A stretch of 64,000 bases of DNA from Centroberyx gerrardi (GCF_048128805.1 NC_136008.1:16409572-16473571); one strand, 5' to 3'; positions 1 to 19,561 are shown, numbered from the stretch's first letter. Notes: a model not told the origin generated them from the sequence alone. Numbers and translations are program-made.

Positions 1-3624
<3,624 letters not shown>

Positions 3625-3644
3625 TTTTAAATCGCACTAAGCAA

Positions 3645-3680
3645 ATTTTTGCAAGCGTTGCCTAACTGTTTTTATAGCCT
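3645..3680 (-). promoter_or_regulatory. Putative TATA box of the paraoxonase gene
   Basis: On the minus strand CTATAAAAA lies at about 3677-3669, roughly 45 bases upstream of the PON start codon at 3624. That spacing fits a short 5'UTR starting near 3645. This is seen in sequence only; no start-site data. Confidence 0.5.
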
Positions 3681-3699
3681 GTATCAAACTCCATATAAA

Positions 3700-5290
3700 C
3701 AACAACACGTCCTCCTGCAGCGTCGACAGAGGGCGTTAGTAATGCTGCCTTCCAGTGCCGTCGGAAATATCTGAGCATGGACACGCAACAAAGCGGTAAA
3801 TATGAGTGAGAAAGTCAAGTTTTCAATGATAGCGGCGTTGCAGGGGTGAGACGTTTAGGGGGCGAAGAGCCAGCACCTGATGGTATTTTATTGTGTTATT
3901 GGCCTTGTATGTTACTTTTTATTGCTGTGTGTTTCTATTATCACTCTTTGTTAAACTTGTAGTTGTCACGCATTTCTGTGCATATAGTTACAAGTTGCCA
4001 TTGTGGACATACAAGTAGGCTACACAACAACCTTTGGCTAACAGATTAGCACAGCTAGTCTATATGGTTGATGCACATTTTATCCTCTTCATTCTGTGGC
4101 TGCAGCAAGTAGCTCTGTACCACTTACTTTCTAAAATAAAATAGCAGCAAAAAAAGGTTTGTTGCAGCTTATATTTTGTAATTATTACCAAATACACTGT
4201 TTTCCAACCTCGGAAGTGGGAGTTTACGAGAAGCACCTGAAGGCAGCATCAATCCGACTGGTTGGAGCTACATCCGGAACCTCCCTTTTCATGAAACCAA
4301 AAACAGATCTGGGATCAGATTGTTGCCAGATTCATCATTCGATTTACAGCAGCCAATGTATGCCAACATTAATTGTGTAGTCTAGAAAAACAGGTGAGCT
4401 GTGCGTATGATCTGCCAGTCCCTCATTGAATATTCGGGTTTATGACAGAATGAGTTTAAGGTCAGCAGTGGTAACAGATCCTCGGTGTTGTTAGCTGTAT
4501 ATAAAGGCCTATTCTTCTCACGAAACTGTCTTCTCTTTCTTCATTTTTGGCTAGGGGGCATTAATGAGTGTTCGTCTACAACAGCACTGCAATGAGTTAC
4601 TACGTAACTGACGTCAGCTTTCTGAAGGAAAAATCACATGACATTAGGCCTGTGCACATGAAATGCCAGTAGTCATTTGTAGGCTATTTGACTTTGATAT
4701 TTGATTTAATTTTCTTTTTTTTGTTAAATATCTAGGGGTGTTTTGGGAATTGATTGTACCCTAAAGTTTACTGATGTGTTTGTACATGTGCTCATCCCTG
4801 CCATTTTGATGAGCATTGATAGGAAAGGTGGGTGCTGTCCTTGCTCTCTCTCTCACACACACTGTTGCAGTATTGGTTTTAATTAAAGCTCACCAAAGTG
4901 TCAAAAATATGGCACATTTGCATATGCGCACACGCAAAACCTTAATTGCAAACATGTTGAAATGGTTGATGATGTGCATTGACATTCGCATGCCCTCTCA
5001 AACATAAATCCTTATAAATGATTTCAGAAGAATGGTAAAAAAAAAAAAAAGGAATACACACACACACACTTGATCAAAGCTTACCAGAATAGCAGAGATG
5101 TACACACACCTCACAAACCATGAGGAATCCATTTCGACCACTACAGATGCCCTGTATATCATTGCCATCTACCCTGTAGTAACTGCACTTCAAAAAAGTG
5201 AAAGTGGCCTAATAATCACCTGAATACACCCCTCATAGCTCCGAGGCAAACCAGTCAACAGACGGGACAATCAATAACATGTAGTGCCCG
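3700..5290. other. Intergenic: paraoxonase to csnk2a1 3' end
   Basis: I see no convincing gene here. The open frames are short and do not resemble known proteins. The stretch holds the presumed paraoxonase upstream region, short A-rich tracts (about 5038-5051) and a short CA repeat near 5058. It ends about where the csnk2a1 3'UTR would begin. Confidence 0.6.
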
Positions 5291-6040
5291 CAAAGACCTG
5301 TTTAAATTGTTTATTTCTGAAGTTGTTTTTTGCAAGTGATGAGACTCCTCCCAACATAAAACAAAAAGTTACAAAATTGTCTATGTAATCAAAATCATGT
5401 GTAAGAGACTTCATAAAAAACAAACATGAACACATACATACACATACAGAAGTGAAAGTAACATAAAATTGGCAAACTATTGACCCTGTGATACTCAGCA
5501 TTGGGTGCATGCAACCTGACAGTAACTGTAGAATATCTACAAAAGTCCAATTAAAGAATGATAGCATCTAACAACTTCAAAACACCAACAACTCCTGCAC
5601 ATAACAGTGTGTGTGCAACCATCGAGCACTGTTAAGTGGGGTACACCAGACTCCTGACTTGTTTTGTGAAGTCGTGTAAAGGTTCACAGTGTAATACAAC
5701 AGCAGGATCCCCCAACAAACAGTTTCAAGCAAGACTGTATATTTGGAACATACAAAATAAATTTTATTATCCATTCTCTTCATGTCTACATCTTATTAGA
5801 ATTTCTAGACACTGGCATTGTGAAATAACACACCCAAATTAATTCTAATAATCCTGACAGGTGCAACAATACATTTCTGTCAAGTCCAGATGTCAAAATA
5901 TAACTGAACGTGAAAAGCAATTTAAATCTTCTTCTTTGTTATTCTCAACATAAAAAAAGGGGAGCCATGGCCCTGGCCTTCACTGAGAGCTGGGCAGGAC
6001 ATGGCCATGAGCACACACAAACACAGGTGAGGAGGTGGCT

Positions 6041-9489
<3,449 letters not shown>

Positions 9490-11100
9490 ATTCTACACAG
9501 GATCTTCTCTAAATCTCCTAAAACAAGACAAACAACATAGAGGAATTGAGTCATTCAAAATTAGAGCAAGAATAACTAAAAACACAATGAATTATGTTCA
9601 TTGCCAAATAATAGTCATTTCTAAAGCACTGCTCATACAAATGTAGCATGGAGTGGACTTCAGAACAATAAATAATACATAATTTTAGGTGATATGAGGA
9701 AGTCTAATTTAATATTAGACAATAAAATACCTTGGAGGTTCCCTCCAGGATGATGGTGATAGATGAGTTCGAACTGGAGCGGTGGAGACGCCTTTATGGT
9801 AAGAAAACTACATGGGTGTAGATATGAAACAGACACAATTAGGGCCTACTACAGTCCAATTATTTGAATTAGTTCAACATTACATGTAGGACTGAAAAAC
9901 ACTAATCAAAGTCTCAGAGACAAACATGTTGACCTGAGAATTTAAATTCACTTCACTGCTGCACTTGATGCAAGTTGCTTTGGATAAAAATGTCAGTTAA
10001 ATGCCTCAAATGTAAATGCAAATGTTTCTGAGATGCAAATGGAAAACAGCAGTGATACAAACTGAAACTGTGGCACAAGTCAAAGGAGGCAAAAAAAAAA
10101 TAAACTGCCTATAAACTAATTTAGTGGTGTATGAATGCGTCTGTTCAAAATCTAAACGTGTGTCTAAATATGGTGTTGTAAGAAGTTGAGAAACCTGAAT
10201 GTTAAAACGGGGCATCCAACCAGTCTAATCAGGAGGTACAGGGTTCAATACAGTCATCACTGGGGTCTACACCAAGGCAGTATCTCCTGTTGGAAAAATA
10301 TAAAGAAAAGAAGGGTTGATGAGGGTCATTACTGCCAATTAATCAAACAGGAGCAAACTATGTTAGCTACGGTGAACTAGCTAATTTGTTAGGTGAATTA
10401 TATGCGTCTGTGCGCCAAACATCCAACGGGCAAATGGCCTCTAAGGTCCAAAACACTGATCTTCCTCGTTCTCTTACAGCCAGTTAACCCGCTTGGCACT
10501 TTACGGTTAGTGTACGCACAGACCCTCAGTGGCCCAAGGCCTGCACAAGTGTAGTGGAGCTAGCTATCAGGCAAACTGGGCAGCTGGCTGGGATGCTAGC
10601 TAGTTAGCATTAGCTCATCAACAGCAGAGGGAAAAGCCGGGTGGAAAGTCACAGAGAAATTGCGAGCTAACTCGCGGCCATATTACGTGGCTATGGTGGA
10701 AAAGAACCACAGCCCATCTCAAAATTGTCAAAGCAACATCCTGGTGGTGACTATTAATCTAACGATAGATTATTAGCTTCGAGGAATTTATTTCCCAAAG
10801 CTAAAAAGTGCTAAGCTAGCAGGCTAGGGGAGTGAATAGCTTGCTGGCTGGCGAGGCAACTGACTGACAACGCCTTGAGAAAACATCCTACAAACACTGT
10901 TATCGAGCAGTAGTACGGCAACGCAGTTATGTTACATGTTTCCAACATTTCCTTGTATGTAAATCATCCATCGGTACTTCCAAACCTAGGAGGATTCACG
11001 GTTAAATAACACAATTTATATTACCTCTCAACGTTGTTGGGACGTCAATATGGCGATGCTTGGGATCAAGAGCTTAGTGCAAACAGCCTCTCCTGCAGAG
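9490..11100 (-). other. csnk2a1: csnk2a1 5'UTR exons and promoter region
   Basis: The start-codon exon begins at 9517 after a good TTTTAG acceptor. A splice donor at 11025/11024 marks a noncoding first exon reaching to about 11.06-11.1 kb. On the plus strand this exon carries AATATGGCGATG, which resembles a YY1 site, common at the start of housekeeping genes. A middle noncoding exon may lie near 9732-9793 but has a weaker acceptor. The start site is inferred, not shown. Confidence 0.55.
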
Positions 11101-11304
11101 GGCGCTCTACTTTTTCTTTTTCACGGGGGAGATTGTAGCGCTTGCTGCCACCAACAGGTCTGAACGAGGGAGAAACTTTTCTAGAACTGCATTTGTTTTT
11201 ATTCAGTTGTATCTGTTTTATCATTTATTTTTGTTACGTCCACCCCATTCTGATCCATTCATCCGCTTATTCATAATTCATTCGTGAGTCTCATCTGCCG
11301 CATT

Positions 11305-11640
11305 ATAGGGACTTCCAAACTTTTTCATATAAGGAACCCCACATAGATGCACGTTTGACCATGGGCTCTCATTTGTGAGACTGGGTCAAGGAATCTCATC
11401 TGAGAAGATTTGTGTTGGCACTTATGATTTTGTACAGAACTGTGAAAAACTGTTTATAGCCTACTGTAGGTGGACAGATTACAGTGGGGAGAGTGAAACC
11501 TATGGTATAATCATTCTCTCATTGTACTAACTTCTATGGAGTGAAATAACAGTCAAATTAAACTATTCCTCATTTTTGTTGATGACTGCCTGAAAGCCTC
11601 TCCAGGACCCAGACCCCACATTGGAAACCACTGCCTTAAT
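11305..11640 (+). repeat. Interspersed repeat between csnk2a1 and the secreted-protein gene
   Basis: The element runs from about TTCCAAACTTTTTCATATAA to CCACATTGGAAACCACTGCC. The opening and closing phrases resemble a moderately repeated teleost sequence seen in many loci. No coding capacity, terminal repeat or target-site duplication was found, so the class is unknown. The call rests on recognition, not on a search. Confidence 0.4.
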
Positions 11641-12297
11641 ATCCACACTATGACCTAGACACATACTGCACACACAATAATTTGTTGAAAATTAGATGAG
11701 TTGAAGATGTGTTAAAATTACACAACACAGTTGCTACATTTTCAACATATTCAACACCTATTCATCACCTTTTTTCAACACCACTTTCAATGGCTCTTCA
11801 ATACATTCTTGTGTGCTCTATTTTAGCACATGTCTTCTAGGAGAGATTTCCAAAATGTTCACTATAGGACCTATTTGAAAAGGTCTTTGTTTAGGCAAAA
11901 AATAGGGCTACACTGGATAGTCAGACAATACAATGCACGCTCTGTGCTGTCATTAAAAGGCTATCTCAATAACACAGGAAAAGCCAGGGGCATTTTCTTT
12001 GAATAACCAACTACCTGTAATCAACACACAATGCAGAGAAAGACTGTTCCTTTCTTGTGCCTTTTGTGTTTTGAGGACATCTGTTTTCAAATTGAATTGA
12101 TATAATGAATAAGCCTTTGTAAACCAATTAGGGCCTGTAATCATTGCTCCTCCGCCTGCTCATTCTTAAAGGATTCCCAAAGTCATGCACTGTTAAACTC
12201 ACAGAAACAGTCTTTGGCTACAACTGAATCTGATAAATGTTGTCAAAAGCTATCATTAACATGGATGAGACCTGTTAGAGGTGAAGAAGCAGCGGTA

Positions 12298-12304
12298 CAT
12301 AAAA
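12298..12304 (+). promoter_or_regulatory. TATA-like box of the secreted-protein gene
   Basis: CATAAAA lies about 60 bases before the ATG at 12359, giving a start site near 12330 and a short 5'UTR. The spacing fits a tissue-specific TATA promoter. Confidence 0.5.
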
Positions 12305-12358
12305 GCTCAGCTGCACTCTTGCTGCCCTGCTGAACACTGCTGCTGACCAACGTCTACA

Positions 12359-14972
12359 ATGAAGCTGTAAGTTTTCATATTTTGTGATGTTGATTCATAC
12401 ATTTTCAAATTATAATAATTGAAACTTCATTTTATTTCCCAGAGAAGAAAATGACATAATGATATAAGTCATGATATTAAAATGTATTTCCTGGTGAAAT
12501 CTAAAAATGATTGTGATTTTATTTGTTTTAGCTTCCTTTGTTGTCTGTTACTTCTTGCATTTGCAACTGCTGTGTTAACGAGTCCCATAAGAGGTAAACT
12601 AATCTAAAGAGAGAAAATATCTCAAATACTATTTACACAGGCTTACTTTAAGTGTTGTAATGCACTCAATTCATGTCATTCAATTTTCTTGAGTACCACA
12701 CTGGGAATAACTATATCTCTTTCTTTTTCTTTTCAAGAGCAAAAAGAAAATGTGTTAAGCTTCCTGAATGGTGAGAATCTTTATGTCAGGTTTATATTTT
12801 TGAACAATATGTTGCATTTTCTGAACAATATGTTTACATGTCTACATGCAAAGCGGTGCTAATATTATTGTTTCTCATGAGATGAATAAGTGTATTGTAC
12901 TGTATAAATTAATTCTGTGAAATAATATAACCCTTTCTTTACTGTTGTTATAGATGCACTCAGCGTGACTCCTACTGAAAAGACCGTACCTGGAAATTTC
13001 ACAGGTCTGTGCTTCAAACTTTAGTTGTCTTATCAGCTATACTCATACATGCATACAGTATTAAAACAGGTAGATCCAATTAAACCATGTTAAACTTACA
13101 TACTTTACCAGATGCTGTAAGTACTTCTGGATTGCCAAAAAAATATAGCCTACACCACAGATACAAAGACCAAGTCAGAGCAGAGGAAGGAGCAGAATTA
13201 GAAATTGTTTGCCTTCATGTTGTTTTATTGTTCAGATTAATCTTTATATAAAAGAAAAAACAATGATATCATTACCATCGACAACCATCTCAATGGTCAT
13301 CATCACCATATATTGTCTCTTTTCCACAGTATATCAAAACCCTTCAAGTAAACCTGTGCAAGAGGAAAATTCAGAAGGTACATTTTTATGTTTTTTTCTA
13401 TTGATATTAATATACTGTATGCAGCCTAAGGTACAGTGCGGTGCAGTGCTTCCTTTCCCTAATTTTCTTCAGATTTGGACATTTCAAATGTTACAACAGC
13501 CACAGATTGCTGATTTCACAGGTCAAAACAGTGGTGGATTAAAGGGGTTTGTCTGTTAGTATTTGATTTTAAGTAGTGCTCACCTGCATTGTTGCTCATT
13601 CACAGATATCTCAGAGGCAAAATCTACAGAGAGTGGTTACACCGATGGGTTCACAGGTATGTGAGCTACCGTTCAGTAGCAAATGTAGAAAAGATACCTC
13701 ATACAAATAGATATAAATACAAGTTTTGTTAATATTTCAGATCCAGGACTACCTGAAAAGAACCTTGGAGGTGAAAGCAGCGGTAAAGCCTACATTACTA
13801 TTATAACCTATACTGACAGGGTCACTCAATATGTCTTAACATCCCCCTGTCTGTCTGAGCCTGAAAGCAAGGACACAAGTGACAGACATGTTCTTTTTTA
13901 AATACAATAATACAAACATGAAACTTTGATCTCAATAGTGTACTGTTAGTACAGGATAATAACTCTGTGGGTGAGAAAAATATAAGATATAGTCTGTAAG
14001 ATGTAGCCTGATTCGTGTACACAACTACTTCTCTTGCTTCTAGGAGGCGGTAACAATGTAAAAAAGAGAAGATGTTGATGCAGATGCTGTAATTGTAGCC
14101 CTAAAATGTTCTGAAGAAATTAATGGTAACAGTTTAAGGCTATTACTAAAACAAAACACAGAAACGCAATAACCGATAACCGATAACCTTCACTCTTCCC
14201 AGATGCGTTCACAGACCTTGACAGCCAAGAGACCACGATTCCTAATGCTGTGGGGAAAAATGAGGCACCGTCCAGAGGGAAGGCCGCAGTGGACACATTG
14301 AGTATGGATTTGACCAGCAGACTGGTTCCAGGCCATGGGAGCCCAGAGCAGAGCGGGACACACAGGACCCTGGTGGCGACACACGGCGGAAAGCTCATTG
14401 ATCTGAACAGTGAGGAGGGAATACTGGTGGATGGTCAGGAGGCTGGAAGTTTGTCACAAAAACAAGCCATCAGAGTGACTGACAATGCTCGTCGAGGCAT
14501 CAATCTGCAAAGAAAGGCGACACCAGGAAGAGGTCAGCTCCTGCATGGAGTTGACGGGCTGAATGGCATGTTGGCCCCGGGCTGGAGCAGAGAACAGCTG
14601 GACCGGGACAGTTTTGAGGTTTTGAATGGCAGACCTGCTGCTGCGGCTGCTGGCAACAGCAGAGACACAGACTATGATGGTAAGATCTGATTCTGTGTAA
14701 AACTGATCGTTCCAAGAATTATTATGCTCGGAGCAATCAAAGTCTGATCAGCTCATCTCAATTTCCCCACAGATACTAGAGAATTTATCAGCGCTGAGAG
14801 GTACCCGATAGGTGAGCTCACAGTTTGTTTGCTATATTGGTGAATCGTGTAAATGGGCTGTGTGGCCAACGATGCATACAGTAACTGCCTCTTTGAAAAA
14901 AAAATCTTTCATTCCTTCTTCTTCTTCTCTCTTCTTTGTGCTGTAGCGCCCCCCGCAGCTCATGGCCAGTAG
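12359..14972 (+). CDS. Unassigned short-exon secreted protein, cysteine-free after signal peptide
   Basis: No family recognised. Exons: 12359-12366, 12532-12593, 12738-12770, 12954-13004, 13330-13377, 13606-13656, 13741-13782, 14203-14679, 14773-14811 and 14947-14972 (TAG). They sum to 837 nt, 278 aa. The start MKLFLCCLLLLAFATAVLTS is a clear signal peptide, and the mature part has no cysteine. All introns after exon 2 are phase 1, so exons can be skipped or duplicated without frame loss. Exons 4 and 6 are both 51 nt and end in (N/G)FT before the donor, suggesting exon duplication. The mature N-terminal third is acidic and Ser/Thr-rich, with one N-glycosylation site (NFT). Exon 8 encodes 159 aa with Ser-x-Glu sites. 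The C-terminus is RYPIAPPAAHGQ. A 6-nt exon at 14044-14049 is possible. AATAAA lies at 15183. SCPP mineral-matrix proteins use phase-0 introns, so it is probably not one. Confidence 0.72.
13473..13521 (+). pseudogene. Decayed exon copy inside the secreted-protein gene
   Basis: This 49-nt stretch has a good acceptor (TTTTCTTCAG) and ends TTCACAG/GTC, like the neighbouring 51-nt exons. Joined in phase 1 it reads DLDISNVTTATDC and then stops. Its length is not a multiple of three. The most likely reading is an old duplicate of the phase-1 exon that lost two bases and is now skipped; a regulated poison exon is the alternative. Confidence 0.5.
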
Positions 14973-15435
14973 CTCGTCTGTTCCAGCCAGCACCACAACC
15001 TCCCAGAAGATCATCATTCCTCTGCCTGTGAGTCATACAGGTGTTGTCTGTACTTGCATCTCTGTATCCACTCAACCTGGCTGAGGAAACAGCTCCGTGA
15101 CATGTTTACGTGTTTACAGTTACAAGACAGAAGAGAAATAAGTTCCATGTGATGATTCAATTTCAACCTCATATGATTATAGAATAAAGATATTTCCTAA
15201 TATTTGCTTCATCGTCATTCTTCTATTATAGTGAATGCATTGTTGAACGACAAGGCGACTGGTTTTCTCTCTTTTCTTCAGATTCTAGTCACACTGGTGT
15301 TCATAATGAGTCAGGAGCTGCCATCTGTTGACTCATAGGAAACAGGCAGGCTGGATCAAAATATCTCCTGGGACTTTTTCACCCTACTTTAGAATTTTAG
15401 ATGTATTTTGTGATGTGATCATGTGAACAAATGTG

Positions 15436-15486
15436 AGAAAGAAAGGAAGAAAGAAAGAAAGAGAGAAAGAAAGAAAGAAAGAAAGA
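15436..15486 (+). repeat. GAAA microsatellite
   Basis: Run of GAAA units with minor interruptions, just downstream of the secreted-protein gene. Confidence 0.9.
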
Positions 15487-16186
15487 CTTAGTGTTAGGTT
15501 TTCTCAATTGTTTGTCAGGCCTACTCATGGAAACTACAAAAGTGTCATGTTTGGCATGGAAATAGTGATATGATGTCAGATATCAAATGTCACAAAATTG
15601 GTTCATAAGAGCCACTGCATCCATTTTAAGATGGGGGTCAGATTGCATTTCAATGGTGTACGATGCATATTTTTGTCAGCCACATTACCACTGAAATGAG
15701 CACAACCACACTTTGCCCACGTCTGAATCTTTCTGCAAGTACACATAAGTCTCTAATTTTGATGCTTTTATTACAATATGTGCAACTGCTGTAAATGCTA
15801 CACAATAACTGGTTATACAAACAGGTTATAAAATGTAATCATTAAATTTACAATTAGTTAAATACAATAACACATTTCTAGAGACATCTAAACATTTACA
15901 AAATAATAATAAGTACACTTGAGAAAAATAATGATAATGTTACCTATAGCACAACACAGTACAATTCAATGCTTGAATGAAATATAATTCCATTACATGT
16001 AAAATACACATAATATTACCTATAATGCTGTAGAACACTGTACACATGTCTAGCAGATGGTAAAGCAGGTTGTCTGTAGCAGAGTGTCTGGTACCAATGT
16101 AATGCAGGTCAGTATCCAATCCATCTCAGATTTTGGCACCAGCAAATAATCCAAGACAAGACTGGCGTTGTTTCAATGCCACCGTT

Positions 16187-17033
16187 TCATTTCCTAAAGT
16201 TTTGAAGCTCGCTGTACACATCAGACTGGACTCCATGTAACTCCTACAAAAAAAGTACAAGTAATTCATTTAGGAAGCACAAATGCCTGTCTTTTTAGCT
16301 AAGACATTTACCCAAGACCATATCACATCCATATTCAGTGTCTTTGATGATTGAATCACAATATGCGTCTGCTTTACCTGATAAGGAGATTCTGCGATCT
16401 CTGCTGTCTTTTTCTTTGACATTGTTGAAGCTAGATTTCCTCGACCTGTTGAAATTTGGAAACAGAGAGGGTGCAGGGATAGTTTCAAGTTTGCAAATGA
16501 CTTCTCCCACCGACCTCCTGCCATTACACCCCCCCCCCCCCCCCCCCACCACCACACACACACACACACCACACACACACACACACAGTCCTCACCGTCA
16601 CGAGAATCCCATTCTCTTCTTTTCTTGTGGAAAGTTGCAAAGCAGAATACACAGAAAGTGATGAGGAGGGTCAGGATGATGTCACAGGCAATAATTCCCA
16701 CTACGGTCCCCATATCTATCTGGTAACAGGGACCGCACTCTGTGAAACGACAATGTAAAAACACAGGATGGGAACGCAAACAAAGATACACAACACCATA
16801 TCCCATAATCCCCCAGGAGCTTAAGAACAGTTTTAGGAAAGCCAGGTACCTTGCTGTCCTTCTGCAGGACCTGAAAGAGACAAAGTTAAGAAAACATCAG
16901 ATGATAACAACAACTGGCATGAGAGTACCAAGACTTTCTTGCTATTGTACTATCAGTAGCATCATTCACTCCTGCCACCATACACAAACCACTCACCAAA
17001 TAATGGACCCACAATACAAAGAGTGCTGGACAT
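16187..17033 (-). CDS. tyrobp: TYRO protein tyrosine kinase-binding protein (DAP12)
   Basis: Disulfide-linked dimeric adaptor that pairs with activating receptors of NK and myeloid cells and recruits Syk/ZAP70 through an ITAM. Exons on the minus strand: 17033-16997, 16870-16850, 16739-16596, 16445-16378 and 16243-16187; 327 nt, 108 aa. The short ectodomain has ECGPCYQID, whose cysteines can form the dimer. The transmembrane segment carries the acidic residue that pairs with a receptor Lys/Arg (IIACDIILTLLITF). The tail holds a full ITAM, YQELHGVQSDVYSEL, split by the last intron; human has ESPYQELQGQRSDVYSDL. The signal peptide (MSSTLCIVGPLFG) is short, and an alternative upstream start is possible. 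A minus-strand AATAAA at 15771-15766 suggests a 3'UTR to about 15750. hcst lies about 2.5 kb upstream in the same orientation. Confidence 0.93.
16529..16588 (+). repeat. Poly-C plus AC microsatellite next to a tyrobp splice donor
   Basis: A run of about 19 C is followed by AC repeats, starting only about 7 bases inside the intron after tyrobp exon 3 (donor at 16595). On the transcript it reads as GT then poly-G. Confidence 0.9.
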
Positions 17034-17039
17034 CTTGAT

Positions 17040-19400
17040 GTTGATGTTTGTTAGAGGAGGAAATGAGTAGAGGTGGTTGAGGGTCACTGGTCCTTATATT
17101 CTCTTCCAAATGGCTGTGATCTTGCTTCTGTAAACAAGAGGTTGGAAACCAGAGGCAGCAGCAGACATGCAGATGGAGGACTGTCCACAGTCTGTGGTGC
17201 GAAGGTTGTCAGCATGTGACCGTGCTAGGAGGAAGAGGGAGCCCAGTGAGAGAAGAGGAAGCCAGTGTTTCTGTTTCTTCTCTGTAATGTCATGTTCACG
17301 TGGGTGTGGCTGGTCTCTCGCACTGTAATAAAAGGCTCCTCATCCGATTTGATATGCTTGATCAGTTGGCGTTCAGGCTTTTACGTGACTTTTTAACAGT
17401 GTATTATTCACAGTAACCTGCTGAACCGATGCCAAGATGAGAAGCGATACAAGCTCAGGTTCACCACATACACAGTTTCTGCTGAAATAGGCGCCTAGCT
17501 GGTGATCATAACATCTCCAACAGACCATTTCCTTCTGACCTGTGGTTTGCTGCTGTGGGTGCCACAGTCACTGCTGCTTTGAGCCTTTGTTTAACCACAA
17601 TTTTATCTGAAATGATAGTTTAAACTGTCAGCAAAATGAAAGTAACACCCACTGTTTTTGTAAAAGAGGCCTCAATGTTTAATAATCTTAAATGAATGAT
17701 CAAAATGCTATAAAAACTGGTTAAGGAAACACATATAAACTACATTTAAAATGTTTCCTTAAAGGTTTTCTTAAATTCCTTATACAAAGGAATGTGTATG
17801 CCTAAAATAAAGCCTCTTAAACAGGCCTGATACATATCTCTACGTGTAGAGAGAGAGAGAGAGAGAGAGAGAGCATTCATAAACTCAAGGGAAATTCCCT
17901 GCACAAATCCCCTGCCACTACTTCCCAAATTTGTGTGAAGCTGAGAACAGACGGTTCAGCGACAAGCCTTCCCATCCCACGGTTGGCCTCTCGAAAAAAC
18001 TCTACGCCCAGAGTCATCTCTTCAGGAGGGTATTACCCAGAGCTACAGCACATAGATAAACTACCGCCGCAACACAATAGAGCTACAGAGGAGGTAGATC
18101 AGACAGATGATACAGACATACAGAGCGGGCTAGACAGCTATGTGTGTGTGTGTGTGTGCGTGTGTGTGTGGGCTATCATGTCTGAGAAGCCTGGATCGAC
18201 ATGTTCTGTTTGTTTGACTGAAACGGCAGGCGGACGTTTAACCACATCAACAAGTTTAATCACCTCTACATCATCTGCCTTGCATCCAGTCAGTTCTCCT
18301 ATATGTTAGTCACATTGTCGACGTGCCACTAACAGTACAGCATGATAAAATGGATAAATAATAAAATAAACATGTAAGAAATAAATGGAAAAGATGTGCA
18401 ACCTAGCAAGCTAACAAAAAACAAAACAAAAAACAAGTATGTGAACCCCCCATTCACAAACCAATCAAATGACCAACCAAATAAACAAACAAATAAGCAA
18501 ATAATTATATGTACATGGCAGTGACAAAAGTCTATCTCTGTCAGCGAATGGGAAAAAGACAACTCAACATAATTCAACTGTAGCCGACTTTCACCAGGAG
18601 ATGGCAGTGATTTGTGTTTCAATTATTTTTATGCTTGTTTGATCTACAATGAGTTGAGGCTCAAAATGCAGTTTTATCAACACTTATCTTATGCGTTAAC
18701 AATTCAGTGGTCAGTCAGTCAGTCAGTCAGTTCTGATGCTCAGGAGAAACTGGAAGCCCTTACCCAGCCACAATACATCCCACATTCAGAAATACCATAA
18801 AGAATACTGTCTTTCAGGATTACAAAAAAAAAGCTCATGAAATATACAGCTTTTGATCATGGAAGTATTAATACAAGATCTTTTAAAATATTTGGACATC
18901 TTGCTAGCCTAAAAATACAGTCAACTGCAGCAGGTGCTGTATGTGGGTTTAGTGCCAGCACTGATTGAAACCGAATAACATTCAGTTGAATTTGTCATGC
19001 AAAATGTAATCATTGTACTGAAAAACTGAATTTGATTTGCACAACTTGAATTTGTATTGTATAATTTGATATACCTTTTATTGATCAGGCTTTGCAAAAC
19101 AACTCCAAGCAGATAGCTGAAGAAACACAAGCACACAGTGGGGCACAATGTAAAATACATTTTCATGCTCTTTAAATAAAAAATGGATTGCTAAAGCTTT
19201 TATATACGGCACTAAATGCATTCTCTGTAACAGTCGCAATCTCTCATGTCTTTGGAATCTGACAGTCCTATTTTTTTCACACAGTTTCTATGAATTAGGA
19301 GTTATCAGTGTGTTTATTGTATGTGTAATGAATTAAGCAGAACTCCAGCAATTTGGTCTTTCCTAAACAGGTTTAAAAATATGTTCAAGACACTATTGCA
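17040..19400. other. Intergenic: tyrobp upstream to hcst 3' end
   Basis: I see no convincing gene. The stretch contains a GA repeat (17848-17873), a GT repeat (18140-18170) and a GTCA run (about 18714-18730). Open frames here are short and made partly of repeats. The proximal part (17040-17400) is the presumed tyrobp promoter. Confidence 0.6.
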
Positions 19401-19561
19401 AATCAGTCCAAAACCAAAAGGTTTATTATACAAGAGTTTGATTTAAAACAGTTTGATTTATCTTAGTTGACATTTTGTACTCTGATAAAAATAAATGATC
19501 TACAAAAATGTGAACATAACTTCTTAATATACTGTAGCATCTTCAAATGTTGCTCTGTAGA

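Noticed and set aside
4816-5007. Short plus-strand open frame after the paraoxonase gene
   Set aside because: Composition follows simple repeats (CA, CT) and nothing flanking it looks like an exon.
10200-10270. Second tRNA-derived SINE (GGTTCAATAC box B-like)
   Set aside because: Only a single weak box B-like match; no box A, conserved body or tail.
12359-14972. Secreted-protein gene as an SCPP (enamel/bone matrix phosphoprotein)
   Set aside because: Short exons, acidity and Ser-x-Glu sites fit, but SCPP genes use phase-0 introns while these are phase 1 after exon 2. The locus is also not beside known SCPP genes.
16270-16806. Single 178-aa open frame covering the tyrobp middle exons
   Set aside because: It reads through the AC/poly-C intron; splice signals and phase give separate exons 16739-16596 and 16445-16378.
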